DNA of 64,000 nucleotides from Laguncularia racemosa (GCA_037954665.1 JBBMOL010000082.1:620001-684000); one strand, 5' to 3'. Counted from the first letter of the stretch, positions 33,260 through 45,950 are shown. The notes: generated from the sequence alone by a model not told the origin. Translations and numbers: made by a program.

Positions 33260-34168
33260 TAATACCGAAAAATGTACCTAACTAAATACAAAATAATTAT
33301 ATAAAATAAATGAAGACTCTATGTGAATGTCTTTGGTTCCATTTGTTCAATTGCTCTGTTAATGGATTATGTGGTTGCATTGGTTTGATTCCCATCACAT
33401 TCACAATCCATACCCCACATGGGCTTATTATATATATACATATTTTTTAGTCTATTTATATATAGTCTTTGCGAATAATCTCAAAAAGGAAGACCGGGGT
33501 CACTAGAGCTTAAAGTTGATATGTAGTTCTTAGTTTCCTAACCTAGGTAATGGAGTGCGATAAATCCATGTTGTATGTGGTATCCTGTAGACTGCATATA
33601 TTGTAGCACTCATGTGATTGATCATGCATTGCATATGTTTGACTAAATAACTTGCTTGTAATTGCTTGTCAATTCAATAAGAGGGTTATCTCACTAAATT
33701 TTCATAGCTTACAACCTAACAATTTCTCTTTCATAGGTTATGTCTAACGCCAAGAATGGGCTTGGAATCAAGTGATAAAAGCTTCAAACTCTAGGGCACA
33801 ATTGTAGGATAGAGTAATTAATGGTCTAGACTTAGATAGAGTAACATGAAATTATGGAACTTGTACATTCCCACTTTTCAAAATCTATTTTCCTTTGAAC
33901 TTATCTAAACTTAAACTTCTCTAAAGTTGAGACTACTTGATTTTACAATTTGGTAGGGCATACCAATTCTCTATGGCTTTAGCGACTATGGATTACCAGT
34001 TTTGTTAGTTATTTTTATATGATAATTAGTTATATGTATTATAGTGAAAAAAAGATTTATTTAAAGTTTTGTAACCTCTAACTTGTAAGATAGTTTTCGC
34101 ATCATGAGTATACATGAGATGTGATAACTTTTAGTGAAAACTGCCAGCCTCCCTTTTGAAGGGTGACA
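33260..34168 (+). repeat. Probable solo LTR, related to the 39973-45666 insert
   Basis: Starts TGTAATACCGAAAA and ends AAGGGTGACA. The last 230 bases parallel the end of the larger insert (for example 'ataccaattctct' with 'ataccgattctct', and the closing ccctttt...gacac). No matching target duplication was found. Confidence 0.45.
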
Positions 34169-34526
34169 CTCATTGCTTTTCTGGCTTATGCTTGGTAAGT
34201 GTGACTTAGATAGGGCCACTTCTATATTGAATTTATGTCGATGCTAAAAGGCCTACACCAATATGTCCCAAGTGTTGACTACATTTTGGTCCAATTGTGT
34301 GAATCAGATCAAGGCTAACTAATTAAACTATCTTAGAATGTTTGAACCATTAGTTGGTCATATGTTGTATATTTGCCCATTTTCCTTAAGTACAACTGAG
34401 TCTGTAGCCTAGGGCATGAAATCCCGTTGGACTTTTTAAATTCTGAAACTTTGAAATTTTCAAGGTATTTTCCAACATATATTGCTTGAAGGTTGACTAA
34501 AGCCATTTTCTTAAGACCATTTAGGC
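34169..34526. other. Unmatched stretch left of E6-B
   Basis: No gene or repeat recognised. It should be the pre-insertion flank of E6, since the E6 target duplication begins at 34527. Confidence 0.4.
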
Positions 34527-34531
34527 CTATG

Positions 34532-36818
34532 TGATGCGAACCTTGTCAACTCATGATGAAACCCGACAATCGATTTGCTAACCTCAAAACCTAGGATCTC
34601 TCACGAATGATGGACACCATGACCCTTTGTCTATAAACGAGACAAGAACCTTAGTATACGCAATAATGCCACAATCGATTATAGTAAGATCAATTGATAA
34701 GTTAAAGGATGAACGCCATGGATTTAAGAATCTGATAAGTTCAATAGTTCTTCAAAGAACCAAAGAGAAATCTCTCTCAATTGATGAGTAAGAAAAATGT
34801 TCCAAGATGGCATACAAATGAATGTGTGATGACTAATTATAGTCTCACAACAAATGTACACAAAACATCACAAAAAAACTACTTGTGACTAAGGAAAACA
34901 ATATATTCCAGCAGCTTAAATCGGACAAAAGCCGCCTTACAATTTCTATCTAAGCTGGCACTCAAAGTCGGCGGCTTAAACTACACATTGAACCGGCTTA
35001 TGAAGTAAGCCTACCACTTAAGCCGACGGCTTGCTTTGCCAACTTTCCTTGCAATTCTATTCCAGCCACTTTAGGCCCACAACTTTCTTTCAAGGCCGCC
35101 ACCAAGGCTAGTGGTCTTCAACACTCTTGAAGTCGTCAGCCTTTAGTTCCGTCCCTGACTTTTGTCTTCGTGATCCGCACTTCAAATATGCCCGTTGATC
35201 CACGCAAAAGAGATATAAAATGAGCGTAAATAAATACCGGCAAGTGTACCGGATCGGATCAAGTAATATAGTGAGAGAAGAGTGTCGAACCACGAAGATT
35301 GATTAAGTAATAGACCTTTATCAATTTCTACTATTATTTAGGCAATGATATTTGATGAGAATTAAATGCTTAAAAAGAGAATTGTGTTTAAAAAATGATG
35401 AATTGATGATGGGAAATAGAATCCACCCTAATTCTACTAATCATATTGCCTTCATGTTATAATAACTCATAGCTATATGGATTTTCACAAGAAATTAACA
35501 AAACCTTAATCCTTTATCAAGTGTTAAAGTAATGTTACCTCAATTTAATTTAATAGCTCCCGCTAATTCAAATCAAATGAGGATTCTAATTTACAATCAT
35601 AAATTTCCCAATTATATGATTGCCTAATATCTTTAAAATAATTTCTCCTAATCCCTTAGTGAAAAATTTAATAAAAATATTACATGAAACACTTAGGTCA
35701 ATTTCTAATAAAATTCAATAACGCTGCTTTCGCATGAATTATTAAATCTTACTTAGGAATTCCTGATAAAACCTAAATTTCTCTTTCAAGTCATTTACAT
35801 TTCTATGCATTGATTTCAATTACAAAATACAATTCATAGCAGGACTTCTTATATGAAAATTCCGCATATCTATATGTCCTATAACATGAATACAATGATC
35901 ATTTTAGTTTGAATTATGGCTTCATCATGTTTCCCACAAAGATGATTTAGAACATTATAGTATGAGTTGCATAAAAACAATTGAAATAAAGAGGTGCAAT
36001 GGAATTCATATTGAACAACAAGAATAAACTAGTAAATGGCATAAAAGAAAATAAAGTAAATGAAACAATTGCTATAATCTTCAAGAGTTTGTAGAACTTC
36101 AATCTTCCAAAATGATTCCTCGAATTCTTGAATTGAAAGAAAACTTCAGTAAAATAACATTCTTTCTAAAATTTGGAATAACATGAAATGTAAAGGAATT
36201 AAAGAGAATGTAAAATCCTAAAGTTCCTAAGGGAATTCTAATGATTCAAAAGAAAGACAAATGATGCTAAAACAAAGAAGAAAAACAAAGGATGCTAAAC
36301 AAAAGGGATTCTAAAACAAAAGGGGATGCTTCCAAGGTGCACACAAGGGGCCTATTTATAGATCCAAAGAGGAGGAGGATAAGGTTGATCTGATGAGGAC
36401 TTGAGTCAGCAAATTAATTAAGATACAATTTTGGAGAGATTTTCGCAATGGATATCTGGGGAGTAATGTAGGCTAGCTTTAAGGCCGGCGGCTTTAATGC
36501 TTTTTGAGGCCGGTTTAATATAGGCCGGCTCAAGGCCGGCAGCCTTCCGTGCAATCCTCCGCTCGCTTCTTCAATTTTGTGAAAAACTCCTCCAATTAAC
36601 TTGTAATTTACTTTTGGGTCCTCAAAACCTGAATTTTCACAATAAACACCATTAAATATCATTTGTTTATATTTTCTTATAATATTGAAATAAATTTAAT
36701 ATAAGTCCAAAAGAAAATATGAGTATAATGTGATCTTATCACCCATACTGTTTGTTCCCAACTCCTTATCTTGTCCTTAATCATCCTTTGACCAATCCTC
36801 CTAATGTGATCTTCATCA
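34532..36818 (-). repeat. E6-B 3' LTR, interrupted
   Basis: The LTR pieces are 34532-35195 and 36742-36818, matching 5626-6373 and 50362-51109. A GGCC-rich array occupies about 34923-35150. The purine tract ttcccctcctctt (plus strand, 36819-36831) abuts it. Confidence 0.85.
35196..36741 (-). repeat. Solo LTR of the E2 family
   Basis: 1546 bp, very close to the E2 LTRs, with TGATCC...TTATCA ends and flanks cccgt (35191-35195) and cccat (36742-36746), a 4/5 target duplication. Two bases of the empty site can be read in E6-A (cccgtactc) and E6-B (cccatactc). Recombination between two LTRs of an E2-like element explains it. Confidence 0.9.
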
Positions 36819-37560
36819 TTCCCCTCCTCTTGAAAAGGATTTTTCCTCAAATCATCATCTGCATTAAACCGACTCAAATTAGTAATATTAAAATTAGTAC
36901 TAGTTGGATACGTACCTGGCAATTCCAATCTATAAATATGATCATTGATGCACTCTAGGAGTCGAAATGGACCCTCGCCTCTTATAAGCCGCTTTGATCA
37001 TCCTTGTGTTGGGAACCACCTATGACTTATGCTCGTCCAAACCCAATCTCTGAGTTTAAATAGAACTTGACGATGCCCTTTGCTGGTTCGTTTTACACTC
37101 TGCTTCTTTTGCCGCTCAATATTGAGTTTGGCCTTTTCATGAATCTCCACAAATTTCTTTGTTCCTACAACTAGAGCATTCTTAACATCACTAAGTCTCT
37201 CATTAAGATTTTCTTTCCACTTTGCTTTTCTCTCATCATTCAATGTTTTTCCTCTCTTTCCGCTTTCCTTTAACTTAAACTCTCGCTCCTTTTCTTTTGC
37301 AATAGAGCTTAGTTTAATTTTTTTACTAACTCCCTTTTGTTCACTCAATCTTTGTAGCCTTACTTGATCTTCATAAAAATTTTCTTTTCTTTCGGCTTTT
37401 ATTTTTATGTTCTCATAAACCTCATCTTCTTTCTCTTTTTCTTTTGGACTCTCACCTATTGTCTCTTTTTTCACTCTCTTTCTTTTGACCACTCTCTTTT
37501 TGCAATTTCAACTAGTCCTCATAAACTTGTTTAGGGGTCAAAGGCATAAGAGAAACTAAT
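36819..37560 (-). pseudogene. E6-B protease tail, charged linker and integrase C terminus
   Basis: Read on the minus strand: the protease end (SLMPLTPKQVYED), then about 110 Lys/Glu-rich residues, then integrase C-terminal content (RQVLFKLRDWVWTSI and DLRKNPFQEEGN). Comparison with E5 shows that the charged linker normally follows protease, and that reverse transcriptase, RNase H and the integrase core normally lie between it and the C terminus. These have been deleted. The frame is mostly open (36998-37492), so the joined product could once have been translated. Confidence 0.7.
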
Positions 37561-38468
37561 AGGAATCAAAATCCGATAAAACCTATCATTAGGGCAAGAA
37601 CCAAATGATTTCAAATCTTGGCAATGAGGGCCCATTTTGAGCAAATCGACCCCGGAATTATTTATAAATTAACCTTTTTTCTATTATTCTTGTATTGTGT
37701 TTTCCAACAGGCACACTTATTTGGCTTCACAAGGCGATGGACAAACTCATTAAGACTCAGCTTGTGAGTTATCTATGGATCGACTTAAAAATCAAAGGTG
37801 AACTAAACCGATGAATTCCATTGCACTGCTAGCTTATTGAAGATTATTTTTGTATTTGTAATTTATTTTCTTAAACTATTATTTTGTAAGCTTTGTGGGA
37901 CATTTTATTTGGTTGTAATTTTTCTTTTAGGACCGGCCCCCTAAAAGTGGCATAGTTGTAATTTTGTGAACTTTTTAACACTAAAGAAAGCAAGTATAAA
38001 TACTTGCTTAAGTAGGTTTTAGGGAGCTTTTGACATTTTGAGAAAACACCTCTTTTGCTGCCGTGAGGATCATCTTTGCTTGCAATTGATCTTTTATCAA
38101 TTTCATCCTTGAAATTGTGGCGAGAACTAACTTGAAATCGATTGTGAGTAATATCAATCATTTCTTGTTGTTTACAAATTGTACTTCGTGAGTCATATCT
38201 AGGTGCTATTTATTGTTCCTACCTTTCAAGAGAATTAGGGTTCTTGATTTTCAAATTCAATTCAATTCAATTTGATTGGAATTCTAATTTATCTACATCT
38301 TATCTATTGTTCATTTCATCCTTACATTGATCCAAATCACAATTTGGTCTCATTTTCATTTGAATCTACGTAAATAAGGGATCAAGTAACTATTTGTTTA
38401 TCATGCCAAATTAAGGAATTATTCCCATTTGTTATTTGATTATGCTTAGTCGTTTTAGGCACATCAAT
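37561..38468 (+). repeat. Solo LTR of the E4 family, opposite orientation
   Basis: The reverse complement matches the E4 LTRs (taaaagtggcatagttgtaattttgtg, the TATA-like gtataaatac at about 37995, atatctag). It ends ggcacatca at 38468, and the E6 protease frame continues on both sides. The left edge is uncertain (near 37561); flanks 'atagg' and 'atagc' may be the target duplication. Confidence 0.65.
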
Positions 38469-38589
38469 AGCTAGCCTTTGATTGTACTTAAAGGAATATT
38501 TATTGGTAAAGTCATCATGTTTAACCCTCCTATTAACTACCATGGTCTTCCGAGCAACAAGTGAGTAGCCTGCATTGGAACTACGTCAT
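38469..38589 (-). pseudogene. E6-B protease, middle piece
   Basis: The minus strand reads DVVPMQATHLLLGRPW and then TNKYSFKYN, continuing the protease begun at 49303-49660 on the far side of E4. One TAG and a one-base shift are present. Confidence 0.7.
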
Positions 38590-39610
38590 TGATATGCCTA
38601 AATGGGAATTAAGCACAAGCAAAACAATCCAAATAACAACCCTAAAAGACAAGACCAATTCGGTTCACTTTTAGAGCAAAATTGGACCGCAAACCCTAAA
38701 TGCAATCATTGATCCGAATGATGTATTTCATACAATGATTAACACTGTGAAGTATTCCTCAATGAAGATCACAAATGATACTTGAAAAAGCCACATGATT
38801 ACTAATAAAAAACAACAAGAACCACTTCCATGATCTACCTTCCAAATGGATTGATTTCATGATTCAAGAATTGTGCACAATGGATGAATAAAAAAAACAA
38901 GTATTATAGTAACTCAAATGAAGCACAATATTTCGAATAATACTAACTCAAATCTGACCAAGAAATGTTTCAATCTAACCCTAGATATGACACACTAGAG
39001 AAGAAAAGAAAAGAAAACATAATAAATAGAAATTGATACAACTCACAATTTCAAGTTCTTGCACTCGCCACAATTTCAACTCTTGGGATTGAAATTGTTA
39101 AGAGGGATTGAACGAGGATGAACCCTAAGCTCTCTTACGTAAAAGTGATGTGCTTAATTTGAAAAAAAAATTCCCCTAAAACCCTACCTTAAGCAAGTAT
39201 TTATACTTACTCCCTTTAGGGTTAGAAAGTCTACAAAATTATAATTAAGCCACCTTCAGGTAGCTAGTCCTAAATTAAAATTACAAATAAATGAAATTGT
39301 CCCAAAAGAAATTACAACATAAAATGGTCCAAAGATCCATTACAAAGTACAAAAATAATATAATTCTTCAAGAGCTAATGCTTCGAAGTGAAATCAATCG
39401 TAGTGGCCTTTGGATGCAAATCTAATGATGTCCTATGGCCATCAACTAATGTAAGACATTTTGGCATCCCATGGGAAATAATATTGTACCTGTAAGATTA
39501 TTATTCAAATATTTATTAGATATAAAGAAATAAAGTGAAATATGAGCGATTTGGATCATCATCTAAATCAAGTTTTGAGAACATCTATGGTGTTGGAAAA
39601 TTTCTCATCA
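38590..39610 (-). repeat. E4 3' LTR
   Basis: 1021 bp (tgatatgcc...ctcatca), TATA-like box at 39198-39207. Unlike the other LTRs it has no CG-rich array. Confidence 0.85.
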
Positions 39611-39966
39611 TCTCCTCGGGCTTCTAAAAGATTTGCCTTCAAATCTAGAGAGTCATTTCTAGAACTAAACCTGGACATCTCTGTTGGCCTGTTCTGCTGG
39701 CTATCAGATATAGTGGAAGTAGTTCTGATCTGTTCCTGAAACTAGTGGACCTCAGATGGAGTCATAGGTGATAGTACTATGCGAGAACCTCCCATACTAA
39801 CCATATAGGTGTTCCTGAATCCATCATGTAACACCTGCCGATCAAACATCCAGGGCTTACCCAACAACAAATGGAATGCACGCATAGGAATCACATCACA
39901 TAGGATCTTATCGTGACATTTCTGTCTAACACTCACAAGCACCTTCGCCCTTAGCGTAACATGCAT
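39611..39966 (-). pseudogene. E4 protease, C-terminal part, and short 3' region
   Basis: 39742-39966 reads ILCDVIPMRAFHLLLGKPW and QVLHDGFRNTYMV, the C-terminal half of the protease begun at 45684-45950. It runs to a stop and is followed by about 130 noncoding bases and a purine tract next to the LTR. Confidence 0.75.
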
Positions 39967-40639
39967 ACTACTTGTGAAGTCCGAAAATTGTCAAAACATT
40001 ATATAAACGATTACAGAAAATAAATAAAATAATAAGTACTTCTAGGTCGCGGTAGCGAGAGGAACAATTTCACAACATTAAAAACTTCAAGAAATGTACG
40101 ACAAGAATTCAAATGTTGCTACGCATAAATATTATTTTAATATTTTGAGAAAATAATAGGTTTTAAAAATAAAACAATTAAAAGCAATAATCTTAGGCAA
40201 AGAAAAGAAGATAACGAACTTAACAAATTGAACTATACGAAATATATTGCTGAATAAATTTAGGAAGCAAAGTAATCGAAAAAATCCAAATATAAACCTA
40301 TAAATAGATAAATAAAAATAATCGTAAGTCCCTTAGTTCGAGTAAATTAAATTAAAAGAATAAATCATCCGAAACATAATTTTTATGCAATATTCGATTG
40401 AATAATGAAATTAAATTAAATGATAAATCTAGGAATTTCATAATAAAATTTAGAGTAAATATTTATCTTCGGAATAATCAAATTAACCTAGACGTAAAAA
40501 TTTGTAATAAATTGTTAAAGATATAATTTTTAATGGTATTCTCGTACGCGTGCAAAATGTTAAAATAGGGATATTTTAAATAAAATATAATTATAATATA
40601 ATATATAAATATACATATAAATATATATAACAGAAAAAA

Positions 40640-40800
40640 AGTCCCATCCTTCTTTCTTTCTTTTCCTTTCTTTTCTTTCTTCCAACTCAAAAGACCCCCC
40701 CCCTACCCCTTACCTCTCTCTCTCCCATTTTCTTGTTTTCTTTCTTCTTTCTTCTTCTTCTCTTTTCTTTTTCTTTGTTCTTCTTCCTTCTTCTTCCTCT
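40640..40800 (+). repeat. Pyrimidine (TTC/CTT) run
   Basis: A nearly pure C/T stretch just downstream of an ATATAAATATATA-type box (about 40600-40630). Serine/phenylalanine-rich frames here are products of the repeat. Confidence 0.7.
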
Positions 40801-40899
40801 TCATCCTTTGCCCAAATCATGGCACCCCAGCAGGCGTTCGCTTTTCTTCTTTTCTTCTTCATTTGTCGGTCGTCTTCTTCTTCCCTTCTGTTATTATTT

Positions 40900-41600
40900 T
40901 TCCCTTCTTGGCCTCCAGCAGCGGTGACAATGGTAGTGACGGTCCTGATAGCGATAGCAACAGCAATCTCCATAGCAGCAGCAACGGCGGTGGCATCGGC
41001 AGTGGGGTAACCGACAGCGGCTTAGCATCGTGTCCATTCGGTCTCCTTTCTTAATGACGATGGAGGCAACGATCACAGCTCCCAACAGCAACAATGGCAT
41101 CTACAATGACCCCGACAACAACAGCTACACGTGTCCATCACGTCACCAGTGCTAGGTCTCCAACCGTGTCCGCATGAGAGAGGGGTTTGACAGCAATGAC
41201 GGCAACGGCAGTGGTGACAACAATTCGACAGCTGCAACAACGACAATGGCAACCACTATGATCAGCAGCCACCCAGCGATGAAAGCCTAATGGAAATAGC
41301 AACAACACAACAGCAAGCGACGAGGATGACAGCAACATCGGTGACAGTAACTATCGCAACGTTTAACGGGAACTCCAACCCTCAACAGTAACAGCAATGG
41401 CGATGGATGGTGTGTTTATGTGTGCGTATGTGTGTGTGTGGATGAAGAGGAGGTGTAAGTGTAGTGTGTGTGTGGTTGTGGGCATGTGGGTGCACGAAGG
41501 AAGAGGACCGCAATAGGGCAGTAGCAGCCATGCCGATAGCCATGACAACCGCCACAGCAGCGGCGGCATAGTGACGACGATGACAACGGTGGCAGTAGCT
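40900..41600. repeat. Degenerate triplet-like stretch (GGC/GAC/AAC/GCA)
   Basis: Runs such as agcagcaacggcggtggc and acaacaacgacaatggc give long frames on both strands. Frames shift often and no domain is readable, so I treat it as low-complexity DNA. Confidence 0.55.
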
Positions 41601-41689
41601 TCTAAGTCATGTCCATCTCATCTTCTTCTTGATGGCGAAGGCGACAGTGGTAGGAATGTATGGAGGAGGAAAAGAAAATGAGGAAGGAA

Positions 41690-42850
41690 GAGAAGGAGCT
41701 GGGTGTGTATGAGGCGAGTTTGTAGAGTGTGTATGTACGTATGTGTGAAGTGTGTAAGGATGCATGAAGATGCGTGTATATGTGTGGATGATGGTGTGGA
41801 TGTACGAGGGTGTATGTACGTAGAGGAAAATGCGTATGTGATGTGCGGGAATGAAGATGTATGTATGTGTATGTGTATAGGATGTGTGTGATGTATGTGG
41901 GAAAGTGTATGTATGTCAATGATGGAGTATGGTGTGTGTGATGATGGGTGAGGTATATGGAGATATGTATAAATGTAGGTGATAGTGCAAGGTGTGTGTA
42001 TGGATATGTATAAGTGTAAGTGATGGTACGTAGTGTGTGTAAAGGTGTGCGCATGTGTAAGAGATAGTGTGTGATGTATGTGAGCGTGTGTGTATGTGTA
42101 AGAAGGAGGAACCATGTGTGTGTAATGCTTGTGAGTGTGTGTACATGTGTATGACGTGATGTAGTGTATGCGGGATGTGTGTGTGTGTGTGTGAATGAGG
42201 TGCGTGTCTGTGTAGGTGTGGTTGATGGTGTACGGTGTGTAAGGATGTGTGTATGTGTTAGAGATGATGTGTTATGTGTATAAGGGTGTGGTGTATACAG
42301 ATTGTGTGTTGGTGATGATATGTGATGTGTGCGAGAGGGTATGTAGGTGTATTAAAGGTGTGGGATGTGTGGAGTATTGTATGTGTATATATGTACGGAA
42401 GGTATAGGGTGCGTGGTACTAAGGTGTATATGGATGGTGTGTGTGGAATATGTGGCATGTATAGATGTATAAGGAAGGAGTGGCATGTGTAGGCATGTAT
42501 GTATGTATGTGGAATAGTGTATGGTGTATGGACATATGTAGAAGTTGAGGATGATGTATGTGGGTTATGTATGTACGAATATGAGACGATGTGTGGAGTA
42601 TGAATATATATGTATGGGTATAGAAGGAAAATGTGGTATGTGCAAAGTATGTGGGCGTATATTGATGGTGTAAGATATATATGGAGTATGTGAGTAAGTG
42701 TATGAGATGACGTATGGTGTGGGTATGTAAGTATGGATATGGGAAGTGTGTAATATGTGTAGAGTAAATGGATAAGAATATGTGTATGTTGCTGTGCATG
42801 TGGTGTGTGGAAAAGGTTGGTCTAAGTATGATGGAAGCGTGAATGAGGAA
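41690..42850 (+). repeat. C-poor (GTGTRTG)n low-complexity tract
   Basis: About 1.1 kb of degenerate gtgtatgtgtg words with very few C on the plus strand. The long Thr/His-rich frames on the minus strand come from it. Confidence 0.8.
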
Positions 42851-42900
42851 GAAAACCAATAGAAAGTATGGGGAACTCGTAGGTGGAAACATCAACAAAG

Positions 42901-45665
42901 AAGAGAAGAAAGAAGATGATACAAACCTTTAAGGATTGCTAAATCCTGCGGGTTATCCTACAAGTAATTCATTGGAAGATATTAAAGACAATTGGATAAA
43001 TGAAAGGTTCAAAGATGCTTCATGGACGAGAGAAGCGTCTATGATGGTGTAACTGGTGAAGGGAATGATTTAAGAAATATTTAAGATGATGGCCTAGGAG
43101 ATAGTTGGAATGAGATGGATTTCATAATAGAATGTTCAAAGGATGTCAAGGAAGATCATTCTTAGCCAAATACCCTAATGCAAGATCTTCAATTGTCCTT
43201 TCCAAGGATATCTTGCATAGGTAGAAGAAGGAATTCCAAATTTGGCAAGTCGAAGACATTCCATTGCTCGACTTCTACACAAGGAAAGCAGATAGTCGAT
43301 CACAGCAACTTGAGGTGTTAGAAGCACAGATTCGAAGGAAGTTCAACATTTGAATCTTGTTCACCTGAAGTTCCATAAAGAGGAAACTTCATGCCTTGTC
43401 ATCAATCACAAGATGAGCAGAGTACACATATCGGTGCGAGCAGACTGCTAAAGTCAGGTGAAGATGCGGCTTTATGATTTGGTTGAGGAAGCATCACAGA
43501 AGGATATTGACTTTAAGAGGAACGCAAAGGAGTTACTCGCTGGAATCGCTCGACTCCGGCTAGGATTACGACAACCCTAAACAAGTGAGTGGGAAACTTA
43601 ATGATATGCTACTATGTTGTGTTGTACGTGGAATGCTATGTATGTGAAATTGTTGTTTGTAGTATTTGCTATTTAATGTGATTGTTGTTGAGTTATGTGG
43701 TGGGAATTAATGAGTTAGGAAATAAGTCAGGAGGAATACAGGGGAATGAATGGTCCGAGAGTTTAGATGTCATTACCTTAATAATAGCTCCTAGCGCCAT
43801 ATTACTAGTACTATAACCATAAGCCTAACCCATGTTTTACAAATTGTTTTCTTCCGAATCAACCAAAATATAGAAACTTAGCTTTTCCTTCTATAGCTAC
43901 CGAATAGGTATGCTTCGTTAGAATAGGGTGTATAGGCATCATTATGTATACATGTCAGAGTTGGTTCCTAAATGTGTATACATATACTCAACAAACTTAT
44001 TTTCCTATTTTAATTACGAAACACACTCATAAACATAACCATACCAAATCATGAGTGCAACCTTAATTTTTACAAATCAATGACCATATTTTCTTACCCT
44101 CTTAAGTACGCAAGGGGAAATGTCTAGTAAATTGTCTTTAATTGAGGAAAGGTCCCAAACATAAATATCCATGGATATGTATATATGTATATATTATGCA
44201 CAAGTGTCTTGAAGACATTAAAAGGAAAATGCTAGATGACCTTCTTGGCTCTTGAAAGTGTGAAAATGATAGAGCACTTGAGAACTGTGATGACACAAAG
44301 GTGTCAGAAATGATTGAAAGCTAACCCGAATGGTTCGGCATTCAAGAAAAGGGCATAAAGGTGTCGAATCTGATGATCGTAAGTCGACCCGAGTGGTTTG
44401 ACATTTAAAAGAAATGGCATAGAGAGGTACCAAGATAATTTAATCCATTATAAAATTAGATAGGTCAATGTCCACGAGGTTTGGGTTCAGTGTCTGTGTT
44501 GCATAACTAGAAATGCATAATCCTTGCTTGTGATGAGTGATAAGAAGAACATGATATGATTGATTGCAATTGTAAATGTTGTTTGATGTTTACTTTTGTG
44601 ATATGATTGATTGCAATTAAATGTTGTTTGATCACCCTAAATAAATTAATTAAGGAAGAGGACCTGATTTAAAAACCTAACATGCATTTTCACAAGACAT
44701 TACATGAGATTGAAGGCCATCACTATCACAGCATGCATCGGAAGTGATCAAGAGGATCATTGTTCCGCCAATTGTGAACTAAGTGACTAGGGGATTGTCG
44801 CGCCTTGACGATTCTAAGTTCGGCTTGTCCTTGAGGGTTTTACTCCATCTGGTGTAGAGAAGCACGGGAGCATTCACTGTTCAGTTAATAAGATATCATA
44901 ATTTACCAAGTGATAAGATAAATAAACTAGGTAATGACTTGGGCACTGATGGTGGCTTCGGAATCCCCAACCCAGGGTCAAGGGGGGCGTAAACCCTAGA
45001 CTTCACGTCGGTTACCGGAAGACCATGTGAGATGCTGCATTCATATGGTTGTTCATGTATAGCATACATTTAATATTTTAAATTGAATTTACTTGCTTGT
45101 GTACATAGCATAGGTTTAATAACTTGATGTGAATTTTCTTGTGTATGTATGTAGCATATGTCTAATGTTTGATTTGAGTTTGTGTGTGTGTGTGTGTATG
45201 TAGCATTCAAAGTGTTACCATCCCATTCACTGAGCCATTGTGTGCTCAGCCCCTCATAGACTTTATGCCGGTGTTGATAGTGAAAGCGCGGGATGGGCTA
45301 AGATGTAAAGTATTGAGAGTTTTAGAAGACCAAAACAACGAAGTAAGAATTGTGAATGATACATTTACTTAGATGAATGTTAGGACCCTAATGTAAATAG
45401 AAATGTTTAAATTGAGAAACCTAGGATTTATCCTATTCTATTGATTGGTAGGGGATACCGATTCTCTGCGATCATGGTCAACTGTAGGATTCGGGTTCCA
45501 TAATGATATTTTATTTTCTAATCATATGTATTATAACTTGTTGTAGTTGTAATTATTTACTTAGAGTCATACGATCTTTGACTCGTAAAACGATTATCAT
45601 GTAACGGGTGCACATGTGTCATGATAATTTAGTAGAGGCTTCTAGGCCCCCTTTTGGGGCATGAC
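42901..45665. other. Noncoding remainder of the 5.7 kb insert
   Basis: No coding content recognised. It includes a 60-64 bp tandem pair (44297-44420) and a direct repeat of gatatgattgattgcaatt (about 44556-44625). Confidence 0.5.
44297..44420. repeat. Tandem pair, unit about 60-64 bp
   Basis: Both units begin aaaggtgtc and end with a ggcat word (44297-44356 and 44357-44420). They share 'acccgagtggtt'-type cores and are diverged. Confidence 0.7.
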
Positions 45666-45683
45666 ACTACCCCGATTGTTCAA

Positions 45684-45950
45684 CTAATCCAAGTCATAAG
45701 GGCTAGGATGTGGGCTAGTAGATAAATGTAATTTGTCTACTAGTGCAGCAGATATAACATTCGTGCAACTACCACTATCAATGATGAGTACACAAAGGTT
45801 ACCTCTGATCCTACAAGAGGTGTGGAATATGTTCTCTCTCTGTATGTCTCTAGTTTCAAGAGTTATGGTTACAGTCCTACAGTAACACATTAATAAGTAG
45901 ATATTGTTCACTTGTACACTCCTCATGTGTTTTTGCAGTCTGGTCATCAT
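45684..45950 (-). pseudogene. E4 protease, N-terminal part
   Basis: The minus strand reads QRENIFHTSC and LIIDSGSCTNVIS, with the D-S-G active site intact. It stops at the edge of the 5.7 kb insert; the other half is at 39742-39966. Confidence 0.8.

Larger units (their letters stand above)
39973..45666 (+). mobile_element. 5.7 kb LTR-like insert (giant solo LTR or nonautonomous element)
   Basis: TGTGAAGTCC...GGGCATGACA ends, flanked by ctact and ctacc (or actac on both sides if the ends are shifted by one), inserted precisely into E4's protease. No primer site, gag, pol or internal pair of terminal repeats was found. The start and end resemble Tekay-type LTR edges, and the last 230 bases resemble 33940-34168. 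Inside, in order: an AT-rich part with a TATA-like box, a pyrimidine run, a triplet-like stretch, a C-poor TG-rich stretch and a 2.7 kb noncoding remainder with tandem repeats. Confidence 0.75.

Noticed and set aside
40710..41569. Ser/Phe-rich, Lys/Glu-rich and Ala/Thr-rich frames on both strands
   Set aside because: Products of pyrimidine and triplet low-complexity DNA inside the LTR-like insert.
41400..42850. CRISPR-like or satellite array
   Set aside because: Units are degenerate, without conserved spacers or a fixed period; simple-sequence drift explains it, and the context is a plant retrotransposon.
41602..42898. Long Thr/His/Tyr-rich open frames on the minus strand
   Set aside because: They are translations of the C-poor TG-rich repeat in overlapping frames, with no domain and no stable frame.
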